A stretch of DNA of 64,000 nucleotides from Ceratotherium simum simum (taxonomy: Eukaryota > Chordata > Mammalia > Perissodactyla > Rhinocerotidae): positions 14,294,834-14,358,833 of the forward strand of contig NW_004454207.1 in the NCBI RefSeq assembly GCF_000283155.1, written 5' to 3'. Both the position numbers and the translations under genes were made by a program. The number at the start of each line of letters is the position of its first letter. The stretch's first letter is position 1. The notes beneath the pieces were generated by a model. That model searched no databases. It saw nothing but the letters and a program-made list of their open reading frames with translations, and was not told where the DNA came from. Below are positions 1 to 12,544 of the stretch, in pieces.

Positions 1-1138
1 GGACCACTTTAAACTGGAGCTGACCAATTAAAAAAACTTACAAGAATGTTGATGTACAACTACCCCTCAATCATTGAACTTGGTGTCCCAGTAATTATTC
101 ACTCTGATTCTTGCCCCATGAGAATACCAAGTAAATTTTGATCAAGGAATTACTTTCTTTTGAGGGAACCCTACTAAAATGTTTTGAAAAAATTGCTTGT
201 TTTCACCTCTAACTAGTCTTGATTTCTGCTTTTACATTTTAATCATCTCAAACTTACATGTGTGGCACTTTTAGGTTAATGTGGTCTCTGTTGTTTCCCA
301 AAGTCGTATCTGAGACAGTGGGAAGCTTATTATGGCATCAGGGGTGAACAGTCTGAGAGCTGTTCCCCATTTGCCTCCACTGAAAGGTCTTGTGCCACTT
401 GGTCTCTGGATGTTGGTTTCCATAGAAGCTACAGCTGCTCCTGCACTGCATTTGGACATGAGATAGTACCTGCTTTGGATATTCCTGATCCCTGCCATGA
501 TTTCTGGTCTAAATGTCATTCTTATGCCAATCCTTGGCCCCCTGCTATTGACTAGCCTACACAGCACTTGGCTACTCAAATGGGGCATGTGAAAACTTTT
601 CTTTAACAAGCCACATTCTCTGCTTAAATGTACCCTGTTACCATTTCTCCTCTTCCAAACCACCCCAATCTTGACCCTAGAAATGGAACGTATAGTCCCA
701 GAGTTCAATTTTGGAAATTAGTTACAGGCTCCCACTGGCTTATGTTCCATCTTTAACCTAGCTGGGGTTTCTACTTTTCTCTCTCAAGTGCCTGGCTCTT
801 AAAAATGAAAACCTGGTTTTCAAAACTCTTATTTATAAAAATGGGCTATTTTAGATTTCAAAAGGTGAATAATGACTCTTTTTCTTGCTTTCCAGGTATA
901 ATATAGGACTCCCTAGCATCCATAGAACACTCTGACGGCATAAGGAAATATGCAAAGAAAAATACATTAATACATTTTGAAATATTATCTTTCTACAGAG
1001 ATCATAACTTGAAAGAAAATGTTTTTATTAAACATAACTTTCCATTAAGCTCTGTAAGTAAAGACACAATGATAATTAGACAATGTAATAAAATAAAAGC
1101 ATTAATTTATGTATTTTTTATCCTTAAATTGTTAAGTT
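1..1138. other. Intergenic DNA, no gene recognised
   Basis: I see no repeat family here that I can name with confidence. A 145-codon open frame runs on the minus strand from 708 to 271, but its predicted protein resembles nothing I know. The block lies on the internal side of the minus-strand MaLR LTR that follows, so it could be decayed MaLR internal sequence. That is inference only. Confidence 0.4.
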
Positions 1139-1448
1139 GTTTCTTTAGTTTCACAGTTCTGGAGGCAGGGAAGTCCATGATCAGGGTCCCAGCATGGTTG
1201 AGTTCTGGTGAGAGCCCTCTTCCTGGTTCAAAGATGGTTATCTTCTTGCTGGGTCCTCACATGGTGGAGAGCAGAGAGAGAAGAGGCAAGCTTTTCCCTG
1301 TCTCTACTTATAAGGGTACCAATCTCATCATAAGGGCTCCACCTTCATGACCTAATTACCTCTCAAAGACCCCATGTGCAAATACCATCACATTGGGGAT
1401 TAGGGTTTCAACATATGAATTTTAGGGTGACACATTTAGACCATAGCA
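1139..1448 (-). mobile_element. MaLR-type solo LTR (MST/MLT1-like), diverged
   Basis: Read on the plus strand, the block has the usual reverse-complement MaLR order: 'cacagttctggaggc', 'gggtcctcacatggtgga', 'cttataagg', 'aaataccatcacattgggg' and a 'ccatagca' end. The same landmarks occur in the better preserved copy at 28796-29188. It is ancient, non-coding and probably truncated at its 3' end. Confidence 0.75.
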
Positions 1449-1689
1449 TTTGCTTCGGTTAGTTTTAAAGAGATAATATTTCAATTACTTAATTTTGAAA
1501 TCAAAATCTCAACATTACTTAGATTTACTTTTATATTGGCAATTACTTCTCCACTATACTGAATTAGTCAAAGGAAAATGTGTTCCATTTTAGTCAGTGA
1601 GATACCACACTTCCTCATCAGTTGTCTTGATTTTGCTTTGGCATCTACTCACCTTAGCTATATATCATTTTTTTAAGCCTCCAAGTAGC

Positions 1690-1878
1690 ATACAAGTAAC
1701 TCTGTATGGGATACAGAGCATGGAAAGTTATTTAATACTTGTGCCTCCATTTTATCATTTGCAAACTGTAAAATTAACAACATGCTCAAGCCAGAGTTCT
1801 TAGGAAGATTAAATGAGATAATGTACGTGTCAAGTACATAGCACAGTAGATCTTCAATGTGTTAATGATTCTTTCCCC
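1690..1878 (-). mobile_element. MIR SINE, diverged
   Basis: The order 'cctccattttatcatttgcaaa', 'attaaatgagataatgta', 'agtacatagcacagtagatcttcaa' follows the reverse complement of the MIR core and tail. Several positions have decayed. The 240 bp before it show nothing recognisable. Confidence 0.6.
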
Positions 1879-1884
1879 CATTTA

Positions 1885-2975
1885 AAATTGTCTATTCAGT
1901 TTTTTTTTTCTTTACTGAATTTGTTGATTAGGTTTAATGGTTTTTTGGTGGAGTCTTTAGGGTTTTCTCTATACAAAATCATGTCATCTGTAAATAGAAC
2001 CAATTTTACTTCTTCCTTTCTAATTCTGATACCTTTTATTTCTTTTTCTTGCCTGATTGCTCTAGCTAGGATTTCCAGTACTATGTTGAATAGGAATGTG
2101 AGAGTGGCACCCTTGTCTTGTTCCTAATCTTAGAGGAAAAGCTTTCAACCTTTCACCACTGAGTATGATGTTAGCTGTGGACTTGTCATATATGGCCATT
2201 ATTATGTTGAGGTATGTTCCTTCTATACCTAATTTGTTAAGAATTTTTATCATGAACAGATATTGAATTTTGTCAAATGCTTTTTCTGCATCTATTGAGA
2301 TGATCGTATGATTTTTTTTCTTTCATTCTATTAAGGTAATGTATTACATTTATGGATTTGTGTATGTTGAACCATCCTTATATCCCAGGGCTAGATCCCA
2401 CTTGATCATGATGAATGATGCTTTTAATGTGCTGTTGAATTCAGTTTGCTAGTATTTTGTTGAGAATTTTTGCATCTGTGTTCATCAGGGATATTGGCCT
2501 GTAGTTTTCTTTTCTTGTAGTATCTTTTTCTGGCTTTTGTATCAAGGTAATGCTGGTCTTGTAAAATGAGTTTGGAAGTGTTAGCTCCTCTTCAATTTTT
2601 GAGAAGAATTTGAGAAGGGTTGGCATTAATTGTTCTTTAAATGTTTGGTAAAATTCACAAGTGAAGCCATATGGTCCTGAGCTTTTCTTTGTTGGGAGAT
2701 TTCTGATTACTGATTCAATCTCCTTACTAGTAATTGATCTGTTCAGATTATCTATTTCTTCCTGATTCAGTTTTGGTAGGTTGTATGTCTCTAAGAATTT
2801 TTCCATTTCTTCTAGTTCATTGTCCAGTTTGTTGGCATGTAGGTGTTCCATTCAGTTTTTTCTAGCTTGCCTAAGGAACATTATAATTCTAATGCCCTTT
2901 TTTCTCATTTGCTGTAGGATTTTTTCTCTTCTCATTCTTATAAGCAAAATGATAAGGCTCCCCTTTTCTTTTGTT
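1885..2975 (-). mobile_element. L1 LINE fragment, reverse transcriptase part of ORF2
   Basis: Minus-strand frames at 2851-2441 and 2253-2062 encode typical L1 ORF2 reverse transcriptase text. Examples are an [19 protein letters not shown] segment, then [21 protein letters not shown], then a palm-region stretch near GTRQGC. Stops and frame breaks separate the pieces, and both the 5' part (ORF1, endonuclease) and the 3' end are missing. It is a dead, old copy without transposition potential. Confidence 0.93.
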
Positions 2976-5189
2976 TCTGAATCCTCATAAAATACACTGG
3001 TCTAGTTTTCAGATTTAATAGGTGCACACCATTTAAGAAAAAGTGATTTCAAACAAAAATGACTTGACTTTTAGCAACAACAGATAACTTGCTTCTTATA
3101 TTTCCAGATGGTTTAAACACTAAAAAAAAGCAGTTGAAGATTTTACTTTAAGAAATAGTATATATTTGTTCAAAAATAAGAATTACATAAAGAAATAACC
3201 ATATCTAAAGTCACAGGACCCATGTTTCCAAATACATAAAATATTTAAACCAGTCATTTAGGTATCTACTCTGACTTGTTAAGAAATGTTACTTTAACAC
3301 ATTCATGGTTTTCCTAAAAATGGAAAAATGTATAAAATCTTCAAGTTACTGTATAAATTTGTAGGCAAATATGCCATTACCTACCATGTTAGGAAATTTC
3401 CTAGGAGTAGTTTCTATTAGGCAACCCAGGTAGTGGAATCTAAGCTAAATAAGTCAAAATCATGTGTTTAGATGGAGCAAGCATGGAGCCTCCAGATACC
3501 CACGTTGCACCATAAGTAGAGTAATATAAAGAAAAACCTCCCACATATCTATATAATCTTCCCAATTTACCTGAAATCCTTTCAACTTAACACTCTCCTC
3601 CAGTTTAAGTAATTTTCTCATAAAGAATGCTCTTAAAATGGCAATATCTAATTCGGAGGGATAACACATTATGACATTGTTTGCCATTAGCCTACTTTCT
3701 ATGACTGGGTTTGGACAGATCCCCAGGCCTACCTCCCTCAGAATCTCATACAGTAAGATTGAAACTTAGCCGAGGAATCTGTATATTGTAACAAGCATCC
3801 CTATTGTCGTGGCTGGTCTGGTAAAATATTTTTAGAAATGCTGCCTAGGAAATCAGGGCTTCTGCACAGAGTTAATAAACAGCTGGGGGAAACTTCAAAT
3901 AGGAAAAGTGATTATAAGATAGGTAGCAGGATCTTTGAGAGCAAATCATCTGTTTTGTAGTTTTGGCCAAGACTAACCTCTGATGGCATCCATTTTACAC
4001 CGTGTGGCCATCCCTCAAGGTGTCTGAATTCTGCGAATATATATAAAACTAAAAAAAAAATCACTATAAAGTGCAACATATCAAGAAGGCAGATTCAAAA
4101 ATATGCTTTAAGCTTTTACATCCATATTTAAATTTTTATGTGCATCTTCATTTTAATCATTAATGCCACTATAAAGAGTCAGAGAAATTGCCATAAAGGT
4201 TTTTACATGATTTCCTTGTGAAAATAGGAAAAATATATTTTATGAACCTAGATTTGGCATCCCCTCCATAGCATTTAGCTTCCAACCTAAATGGAAAAAA
4301 AAAATCACACCCCAGTGTAGATTGGTAGTACATTATGAAATACATGTGTCTCTGAGTGAAATAAAAACAATCCATTGTAATTTTGAACCTGAAATTGGCA
4401 ATGATCATTTATGATTTTTGATTTTAATTTTTAACAGTTAGGTGGGAAGACCTTAAATAATGAAATATAATTTCCTACTTTTTAATGGTCCTGGCAACTA
4501 GAGCACATTGGCCCTTAATGGGGCTAATCTGTCTTTTTATACAGTCAGTTGAAAAGAATGGCTTATACCATTATATTTTGTTTTAGATATTTTTTAAATA
4601 ATAAAATCTTGTATGCAATTTTAATACTGATGATTAAAATGGAAATTAGACACCTCAGTATGCTCCATTTAGATTGGAATGTGTGATGCATTATTTATTG
4701 CACAAATAGGTTTGAGGATGTAAAGACTTATTTTAGCAACTCCTTACAGGCCTAATGTTTAAAACATGCCCCAGGTAGCTATAAGATTTATGCCGCATTT
4801 TACAGCCCCTTTATACCTATTTTTCAAACTATTTACAAATATTAAAACTTATATTACTGCAATATGAAATATCTGAGACTAAAAACTGTAATTTTATTGA
4901 TAATTTGTCTTTGTATTCATATATTTATAAATGAAAGACAACTATAAAGTACATTCAAAACTGGCCTCCACAGGCAGGAAATCATTACAAAGAAATGTTG
5001 TTCAATAAAGTTACCCAGTGTTCCTTAATTCAATTTCAGTTTGAACCTTTTTGAAAGTAAACAACCAACACTGTTAACCAGGTATTACGGTTGGATTTTG
5101 ATAGCTTTTAGTTTCTTTTCTGTGGGATAAAAGTGGAAGTTTTGTAATTGTAAAAGGAAACTTAATGTTCACTCCTCATGTGTTTAAAG
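2976..5189. other. AT-rich intergenic DNA, nothing recognised
   Basis: Short open frames exist, but none has recognisable protein content, splice context or codon bias. No repeat family could be named. It is best read as unique, anciently decayed intergenic sequence. Confidence 0.5.
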
Positions 5190-5400
5190 CAGGGTAGACA
5201 ACCATTTTAGGGAAAAGTACAGATAGTAAATATTTTCAGCTTTTTGGACCACAGAGTCTCTGTCGCAACTATTTGACTCTGCCATTGCAGCTTGAAATCA
5301 GCCACAGACAGTACATAAACAAATGGGCATGACTGTATTCCAATAACACTTGATTACAAAAGCAGGCAGAGTGCTGAGCCCTGACCTGAAACATAGAATG
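5190..5400 (-). mobile_element. hAT-Charlie type DNA transposon fragment (MER58-like)
   Basis: The plus strand reads 'agtaaatattttcagctttt', 'gtctctgtcgcaactattt', 'gactctgccattgcagc', then a stretch matching the reverse complement of 'caataaaactttatttacaaa'-type text. This is the layout of a widespread short non-autonomous hAT element that begins and ends near 'ggcaaac'. The left terminus is recognisable ('gcagggtagacaacc'). The family name is from memory. Confidence 0.6.
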
Positions 5401-6084
5401 CAAGCACAGGAGTAAAATGGTTATGTTTTTCATATAGAAGCTGAACTCTGGGCCAGGAATGTGAATTCTACTTCTGAGAGCCATTAATTGTGACATCATC
5501 ATTGACCATTTCTGCACCCCTTAATTCACATGAATTCTGTTAAGCAAAAGAATAAATATCACTTATCCTTTATCTTCCGTTACTTTATCATCCTTTGAGT
5601 ATGGGGTCTATGTAGCAGCAAGATAGTTACGTTTGCTATTATAAAATTAAAAATAACAAGTCAAAAACATTAATCATTTCCACAATGAATAACTGTTAGT
5701 CCAAAATAATTCTTTAAAAAGTACTATAAAGGCATGGTAGAAAGTTTATCACAGGAAAAACTGCATTACTGTTGTAAAGAAGGCTCATGGACTGACAATG
5801 GTAGAGGATTTTTTCCCTATTTTCAGTGGGAGAGATTTAGGACAAAGATATACTCAGGGTTAAGTATATGAAAGGATTGGCATAGCTACATGTTTAATAA
5901 GATTCAAGTTATACAAGTAAAAACCATTGTTCATATTATTGTGTTCCTGAGGAAGATGAAAATCCAATTTTCTAATTTGGTCAATTGCTTGAGTATGACG
6001 TATACATCCTTGTGGTAGAAAACATTTTTTAAAATGTTGTGGCAGAGAATATTGTTTCACCAATATCTGTGTTTCTTCTCTTCT
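5401..6084. other. Intergenic DNA, nothing recognised
   Basis: The stretch is AT-rich, with no repeat landmark or coding content that I can support. Confidence 0.45.
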
Positions 6085-6300
6085 TTTGAGGCACACATTT
6101 TTCTTTGCCCCTTGGCAGTTATGTGGGGCTATATAATTGCTTTCTGGCCAATGAAATATGGACAGAAGTGATATACGTTACTTCCAAGACTGGTTTTTAA
6201 AACTTCCACAGAAATTTCCATGCACTCTTTCTTATTTATGGACCACATAAAGAGAATACAATAGAGATCTCTAAGGCCCAAGAGCGACTGGGACATGAAA
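6085..6300 (+). mobile_element. Old LTR fragment, ERVL/MaLR-like
   Basis: The string 'ttctggccaatgaaatatgg acagaagtgatat' followed by 'acttccaag' also occurs, diverged, at 59300-59340 in a fuller LTR. Only this middle part is recognisable, and neither LTR end is visible. Confidence 0.45.
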
Positions 6301-7814
6301 TCACGGGATTAAAGCGAGTTCTGGCTGGAATTAGGTTTAAGAGCCAACGTTGGAACATCTTAAGAGAAATATATGAATGAAGGATAAATTTTCAAGCATA
6401 TGACTTTTCTGGTTCTAATTTGCTATGAGATAAAATACATAAAATCTGTAATAATTAGAGTATAAATGTGTATACATGTATATTTACATATTCATGTATA
6501 TTGTGTGTATTTATATATAAATTTCCTAACGTTCTGTTTAAAACAAGTTTCAAGTTATAGCTCGAAAAACAAATACCAATTTACATTAATTATCCTTTCA
6601 CATAGAATGTTTACATCTAAATTGTTCAATCCTACCCATATAATATTTTTGTAGTAAATTTAGTCTTTTGTCAATCTTTCCTCTTCCTAAGTGCCAATGT
6701 ATATATGACATTGTGAGGAACACTTTTTGCCTTTTAATAGTTGATATCAGAAATGCAGACAAATAATTTGTTGTATTGCATTTTATAGAATAATGTTTAT
6801 CCTTTGCATTCTGTAGCAATTTTGGAAAAAAATAAAATGGGTCCAAGTAAAATGGATTAACTGATCAATCTTAAATTTAAAAAACAAGTGATACAGTCAC
6901 ATTTTGAAATCTGATTTCAAATTTGTGATAATCAATTGTATCACTTTTGTATATCTTGCTACAATATAAAGAGGAAAATGGAAAGAGAGGAGGATTCAGT
7001 AATAAGTGAAATTGTACATTATTTTTTATGACATAGATTCCTATTTTATATTTTTAAACTCTAATAAAATCATGCTTTTCTTTAACCTAATATGCCTTAA
7101 TAATCATTTGGTATTGATCCTATGTAAATTATGCTTAATAATTAATTTCAAAATTAAATTTCAATAAAAGAGACAAATTACACTGAAAACTCAGAAAAAA
7201 TAGCAAGCTCTTATTTTAGCACTCCTGGGTATTCAACTACATTGTCATTTTTTCTAGAGTATGCAGAAGTACTAAGAAGTTTCAGACAAAAAGACTGCTG
7301 AATAACCAAAATGATATCACAAATGCTTTGGCAGTTTAACTAATGTAATTCAATAAAATTGCTGATTGAAGAGATTTAGCATGTTATTAGAAAATGAATT
7401 TAGAGTTACAAGAGACGAGTTGTAAAAATGGCAAACATTAGTAATTATCAGATGCTTACACTGCATTATAATGTACCTGCATCATTGAAACAGTAAATCA
7501 TCACTTTTAGCATAATAAAATAATTAATAAGAATTCGATTTTTACAGAAAAACCATGAAAAATATTAAAATAAAAATTGCTAAACATAGTAGTACCAAGT
7601 CAGAAAAGTAGCTATGGATTACAGAAAAATAACATAGAATTATGATACAACCTATTTCATGTCTGGGTTTTTATTCACATAGCATGCAATCTAAATCTAT
7701 CTATTACATTATTTTACTTGGTATATTTATATTGTGTGACTTCAGATACTGGTATTTAATTGCACATATGCAATCCTAATCAGATTTATGTTTCAATGAT
7801 TTAATGTTCATTTC
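6301..7814. other. AT-rich intergenic DNA with a TA/TG-rich patch
   Basis: A short alternating patch (tgtatacatgtatatttaca and following) lies near 6465-6520. The rest is AT-rich unique sequence, with no coding frame or repeat that I recognise. Confidence 0.45.
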
Positions 7815-8205
7815 CTATCATTATGGACTGAATTTTGTGTCCCCCCTAAATTCATATGCTAGAGCCCTAACAACTAATGTGACTGTATTTGGAGATAGAG
7901 CCTTTATGGAAGTAATTCAAGTTAAGTGAGGTCACAAGGGTGGGGACCTGATCCAATATGATTAGTGTCCTTATAAAAAGAGACACCAGAGACCACACTG
8001 GTACCAAAAAAAGGCCATGTGAGGAGACAGTGAGAAGGCAGCCATCTGCAAGCCAGGAAGAGAGCTCTCATCGAGAACTGACCAGGCTGGCACTTTGATC
8101 TGGGATATCTAGCCTCCAGAACCATGATGGAATAAATTTCTGTTGTTTAAGCCACCCAGTCTATGGTATTTTGTTATGGCAACCCGAGTGGACACTGTCT
8201 TTGAA
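7815..8205 (+). mobile_element. MaLR solo LTR (MST/MLT1-like)
   Basis: The element starts at 'tatggactgaattttgtgtcc' and runs through 'aaattcatatgctagagccc', 'gtccttataaaaagagac', 'gccatgtgaggagacag' and 'gcctccagaacc', with a polyadenylation signal 'aataaatttctgttgttt'. It ends near 'ggtattttgttatggcaacc'. This is the complete landmark order of a MaLR LTR. No partner LTR or internal region is adjacent, so I read it as a solo LTR. Confidence 0.85.
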
Positions 8206-8619
8206 AACCAAAATTTCCTTCCCGAATCTGAGTCTCCATTCTCAATGTTAGAGTAGTTTTGTCAGGAAGAGTGCTCTGGTAATATATGCTTGAGCCCATA
8301 TATGCCAAAAGAGAATTTTTTGTGTGTCTTAACAGGTTAACATGTGATGAATTCTTATCTGTTTATAAGAAGTATAGAGTTACAAATATTTTTCTCTCAA
8401 AATTTTGGGTTCCTAGTATTTAGCATCATGGAAAAGAATACTGAAAGTATTCAGATTGGTTTTCCTTTATATGTAACTTAATATTCCTGCTGAATGCTTG
8501 TATGATCTTTTTTTTTCATCCTTGAAATTTAAAAAATAATAAGCATATATAAGGTATTAGTAAATTTTCAACAATTTTGCCAGGTACAATTTGTGCACCT
8601 TTCAGACTGCATATTTTTA
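8206..8619. other. Intergenic DNA, nothing recognised
   Basis: No repeat landmark or supported coding frame was seen. Confidence 0.4.
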
Positions 8620-10010
8620 TTGCTCTTTTTGTTTGTTTGAGATCATGTGGATTACTCTACTAAATCTTTCACCATTGCTTCTGCAGGTTACTACCATCTT
8701 TTCTTTAGGAACACAAATTGTCATTTGTTTGGGTCCATTGTTTGGTCCTCTTCTCACCATCTGTAATACCTCTTGCTGTTACGATTTATGTGTCCATTTC
8801 CTCTGTTTTTGGAGGAGTTTCTCACATTTGTTTTTTATTTTATTTTATTTTATTTTTTTTGTGGGGAAGATAGCCCTGAGCTAACATCCGTGCTAATCCT
8901 CCTCTTTTTTTGCTGAGGAAGACCGGCTCGGAGCTAACATCCATTGCCAATCCTCCTCCTTTTTTTTTCCCCCAAAGCCCCAGTAGATAGTTATACGTCA
9001 TAGTTGCACATCCTTCTAGTTGCTGTACGTGGGACGCGGCCTCAGCATGGCCGGACAAGCAGTGCGTCAGTGCGCACCCGGGATCCGAACCCGGGCTGCC
9101 AGCAGTGGAGCGCGCACACTTAATGGCTAAGCCACGGGGCCAGCCCACACATTTGTTTTTTATATTTTGCAATTGTGCGGTTGGATGCAGAACCCATTAT
9201 GAAAGTTCTCTTTATGTTAAGACATTCATGGAATTTTTAACAACTGTTATCAATCTGTCCCTGTTTGACCTTGAATACTGTTTTGTCTGCTATTTATATT
9301 GCTGCTGTTGCCTTCTCCTTTTTATCATATGTCTAATATATAATTTTCTCTTCATTTTCAATCTTTACCACCATTTCGTTGTATATGTCTTTGTAAATAG
9401 AATATAGCTGAGTTTTGCTTGTTTTAAATACCAATCTGAGATTCTATCTTTTAAATAGTCAAATTAGCTTATACATATTCAGAGTAATCACTATGTTTGG
9501 ACGTATTTTTGCCCTCCTATTTTTTCCTACTTTACGTGATTTCTTATTCTTTAACTTCTTTCCTGCCATTCATTGGTTTGTTTGATTTTGTTCCGTTTAT
9601 TTTTCTTAATTTTTGTACAGTTTTACATGAATGCCCCTAAGTTTTAGTGATTATTATTTCATTTCTTCTAATGAAATATTTCACTATAGAAAGATGGTAC
9701 ACAAAAATTTTATAAAAACATACCCAGGTTCCTCCAACCAAGTTCAGGAACAAACCATCACAAATATGCTTCAAGGTTCTTATACAGTTTTCCCATATCA
9801 TAGTCCCCTTCTTGCCAGAAGTAATCTCTTTGCTGATATTGATGTTTATCATCCTATTATTTTCTTTACACTTTAACAGCATATGCATGCATTTATTTAA
9901 AATGTTCCATTATTTTGATGTTTTAAACTTTATTAAAATGGTATTATATGTCTAGTTTTCGACTCAAAATTAAGTTTTTTTAGATTGTGCCATGTTGATA
10001 TATTGTATTG
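8620..10010 (-). mobile_element. Old L1M-type LINE fragments, split by a SINE
   Basis: The T-rich plus strand contains text typical of the reverse complement of ancient L1 elements, such as 'ccaatctgagattctatcttttaaa' followed by a 'taatcactatgtttgga' region. Farther on there is a 3'-end-like stretch (9700-10010) with 'gaacaaaccatcacaaatat' and 'taaaatggtattatatg'. The ERE SINE at 8840-9146 interrupts it. Assignment to L1 is moderate and the boundaries are approximate. Confidence 0.5.
8840..9146 (-). mobile_element. ERE SINE (perissodactyl tRNA-derived), full length
   Basis: The head, read on the minus strand from 9146, is the ggctggccccgtggcttagcc motif with tRNA-like box A and box B (ggttcggatcccgggt). 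A body module (gcaactagaaggatgtgcaac), two repeats of the 'ggatgttagctc..cttcctc' tail module and an A-rich tail follow. It is flanked by direct repeats of about 16 bp ('cacatttgttttttat') at 8823 and 9148. This is RNA polymerase III-type retroposon sequence and carries no gene, so the open frames here are incidental. Confidence 0.93.
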
Positions 10011-10329
10011 GATACAAGGCTTATGAGTCTTCTCAGATTCCCTTCACTGCTTCCTTCCTTCCAGTTGTGTTTCAGTCTTTTTGACCACACCATGTAGGAC
10101 AGGGACCAATCAGTCATTTGCCTCTGCTAGACTCTCCTACTTGGTTCCTATCACACAGCCAGGTAGACCAACCCAATACCCATAGTTTCCAGTTCCTCTC
10201 ACTGCTTCCATAACTTGGATGGGGCACTATACTACAAGATTAGTGGTGACTCCCATAGACTACTCTGAGGCACAATTTCATCTCATGGCCTATTCAGAGA
10301 AATCTGAATTCAGAGAAATCACGCATATT
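10011..10329. other. Intergenic DNA, nothing recognised with confidence
   Basis: This is a pyrimidine-rich stretch leading into the L2 copy. It could be an extension of that L2, but I cannot show this. Confidence 0.35.
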
Positions 10330-11105
10330 TAATGCAATTTATGCTCTTCCATCAACTTAGACCGTTGTCTTCATGACATCTAAGATGACCTTCACATTCC
10401 ATTAATATAAAACTGAGTTCATGGCACACTCCTTCCACTTTCTCCTCCCTGCTTCAACCAAAGCCTGCTTCCTCTCAGGGATGCTATCTCAATGAATAAT
10501 CCCATAAACCTGGGAGCCATTTCTTCTCACTCCTTATCCAAATTCAAGTATTCACCGAGTCCGTCAATTCTACTCCTAAATATTTCTTGAATCCACTTCT
10601 CCGCACTTCTCCCACTTTCATGGCTTTAACATGGCAGCCACCATCTCTCACTTAGACCATTTCAATCATCTCCCAGTCAGCCTCTCTTTCTTCCGTCTCT
10701 GCAATCTCTAGTCCATTCTTGAACCTGCTGCCAAAATATTCATTTAAAATCATATTCATTTAAAATATTCATTTATATTCACTTACAAACCAACATATGC
10801 TAAAAATATCTTCAGTAATCCTCCATTGCCAAAATTGTAAGATATAATCCAAGCTTCTAGCATGCCATACAATGACGTTTGTGATCAGATGGTTCCCATC
10901 CAGCTATTTGAGTTTTTTAAACATGCCAAGTTTTTTTCATACCTCATAGTTTTTTTACACGCCATTTCTCCGAGCTGAAATATCCTTCTGCTCCATTGTC
11001 TATCTGATACATTCTTATTAATCTTTAAGAGACAGCTCAACATTCATATCACTTCCTCTCTTAGGCCTTTCCTGATGTCCACATCACTCCTTCTTGAGTG
11101 ATGAC
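10330..11105 (+). mobile_element. L2 LINE 3' region
   Basis: Successive phrases typical of the mammalian L2 3' part are visible: 'ttcaccgagtccgtcaattc tac', 'cttgaatccacttctcc', 'tccattcttgaacctgctgcc', then 'tctttaagagacagctcaaca' and 'aggcctttcctgatgtcc'. The order matches the copy at 45640-46740. It is ancient and decayed, with no open reading frame. Confidence 0.75.
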
Positions 11106-12544
11106 TCAATTCTCTCCATGTGTCTCTTACATAGTTCCAGTAAGCGTGGTCTCAAGGCAAAGGAAGATGAGGAAGAGAAGAAGTGGAAACATGTAAGTAT
11201 CTTTTAAAGCCTCTGCTTGGGTCAAGTCTGCTAATATCCTATTGGCCATGGCAAGTCTCATGGAGGAGTCCAGAATCAAAGCTGGGAGAAGCAAAACGAC
11301 CTGCCAGAGTAAGAAAGAACTGCTAGGTTCTATGGAAAAGAGCAAGGACACAAGGAAGATGAACAGTTAGGGCCATTAGCACAACTGATCTACCACACAC
11401 TGTGAATCTTAATTCCTGAAAACTGGGGCTTCAGTTTCAGAATCTTTTTCTTAAAGCACAACTAGAGGTTATCGACAGTGCTCAAATTAACCAAATCTTC
11501 ACTTAACAACAAACTATATGGAAAAGGGCTAAACGATGTTAGAGACAATTAAAAACCATGAGCTTTTAGAGCGATGCTCAGTTTGAATATTATTACAAGC
11601 ACATCTTCTTGCCAGTTAATGTCATGGCTGTAGTGGTTTTTACTTGTCACTACTTTTAACAGGTGCACTTTTAGAGAGCTGGATGTTGAGTGAGATTGAC
11701 ATGAAGAATCTGGGGAGAAATAATATGAAGGTGGATACTATAACATAAATACTCTACAACATAGAGTAATTGTTGCTGCAAACTGAAAAGAAAATATTTT
11801 GCTCTTTTTGTGATTCTGTTGAATTAATAGATCCTGAGTTCTACAGACAGATCAAAATGCATCTTAGGATTCTGTTTTTCTTTTTCAAATGTAAAGAATG
11901 AAACAGAAAACATCTTTAAAAATTTGTATTAGGTTAGCCATAAGAACCTTAATGAATACATGATAAATATGTATTCATATTAGAGCCATAACTGAATGAC
12001 AGCCAAGTGTTCACCCAGTGTCTTTGCTTGTGGTCTAGCTATTTAAGCAGATGGCTCTGCATGCTTTTGAAAGACACTTTGCTTGAACCTAACTTTGAAT
12101 TAAATATATATATATATATAAACAAAAAAGAGCTCCATAGATATTGAAAAGCTAAGTCCTGGACATGAAAGGACCTGGCACTGAGTGAGAATTTTAAGCT
12201 AATCATAATTATTGTAGGTGTAACAAGAAATCACTGGGTTGAATGAACCTACCTTTTTTTTCTTAGACGTTATTATACTGCCACTATCATTCCCATTCTT
12301 AGTGGCTCTCACATATACATAGACATACGTGACGGATGGCCTAATTCTTGATGGAGGGAGGGGCCAATCATATAAACGGAGGCATCCCGGAGTGGCAGAG
12401 GAGTCAAACTGGACATCTCAGTAAGTACGCAGAGGGCAACATTATGGTTGACATCTAGGCAAATAGGCAGTCAGCCCTAGGACAATACACTGGAAAGATT
12501 TAATACTCCTTTCTCTTGGGTAATAATTAAATATTGCATTAATG
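11106..12544. other. Intergenic DNA with a (TA)n run
   Basis: A short (TA)n run lies at about 12103-12120. At 12361-12426 a CCAAT motif, a TATAAA motif and a GTAAGT donor-like sequence lie close together (described separately). The remainder shows nothing recognisable. Confidence 0.5.
12364..12426 (+). promoter_or_regulatory. Possible orphan TATA promoter and first-exon donor
   Basis: CCAAT (12364-12368) and TATAAA (12371-12376) are followed by about 45 bp of GC-richer sequence and then by a GTAAGTA donor-like motif at 12421. CCAAT only 3 bp from TATA is unusual spacing. No downstream acceptor or coding exon could be assigned, so chance is quite possible. Confidence 0.15.

Noticed and set aside
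2441..2851. 136-codon frame as a functional reverse transcriptase gene
   Set aside because: It is an isolated piece of L1 ORF2 lacking the endonuclease, the complete RT core and the C-terminus.
8840..9172. 110-codon and similar open frames over SINE copies (also at 15082-15385, 16841-17173, 20944-21315, 23624-23981, 26390-26678, 44134-44439)
   Set aside because: They translate ERE SINE sequence and its tail modules. The same peptide fragments recur in several copies.
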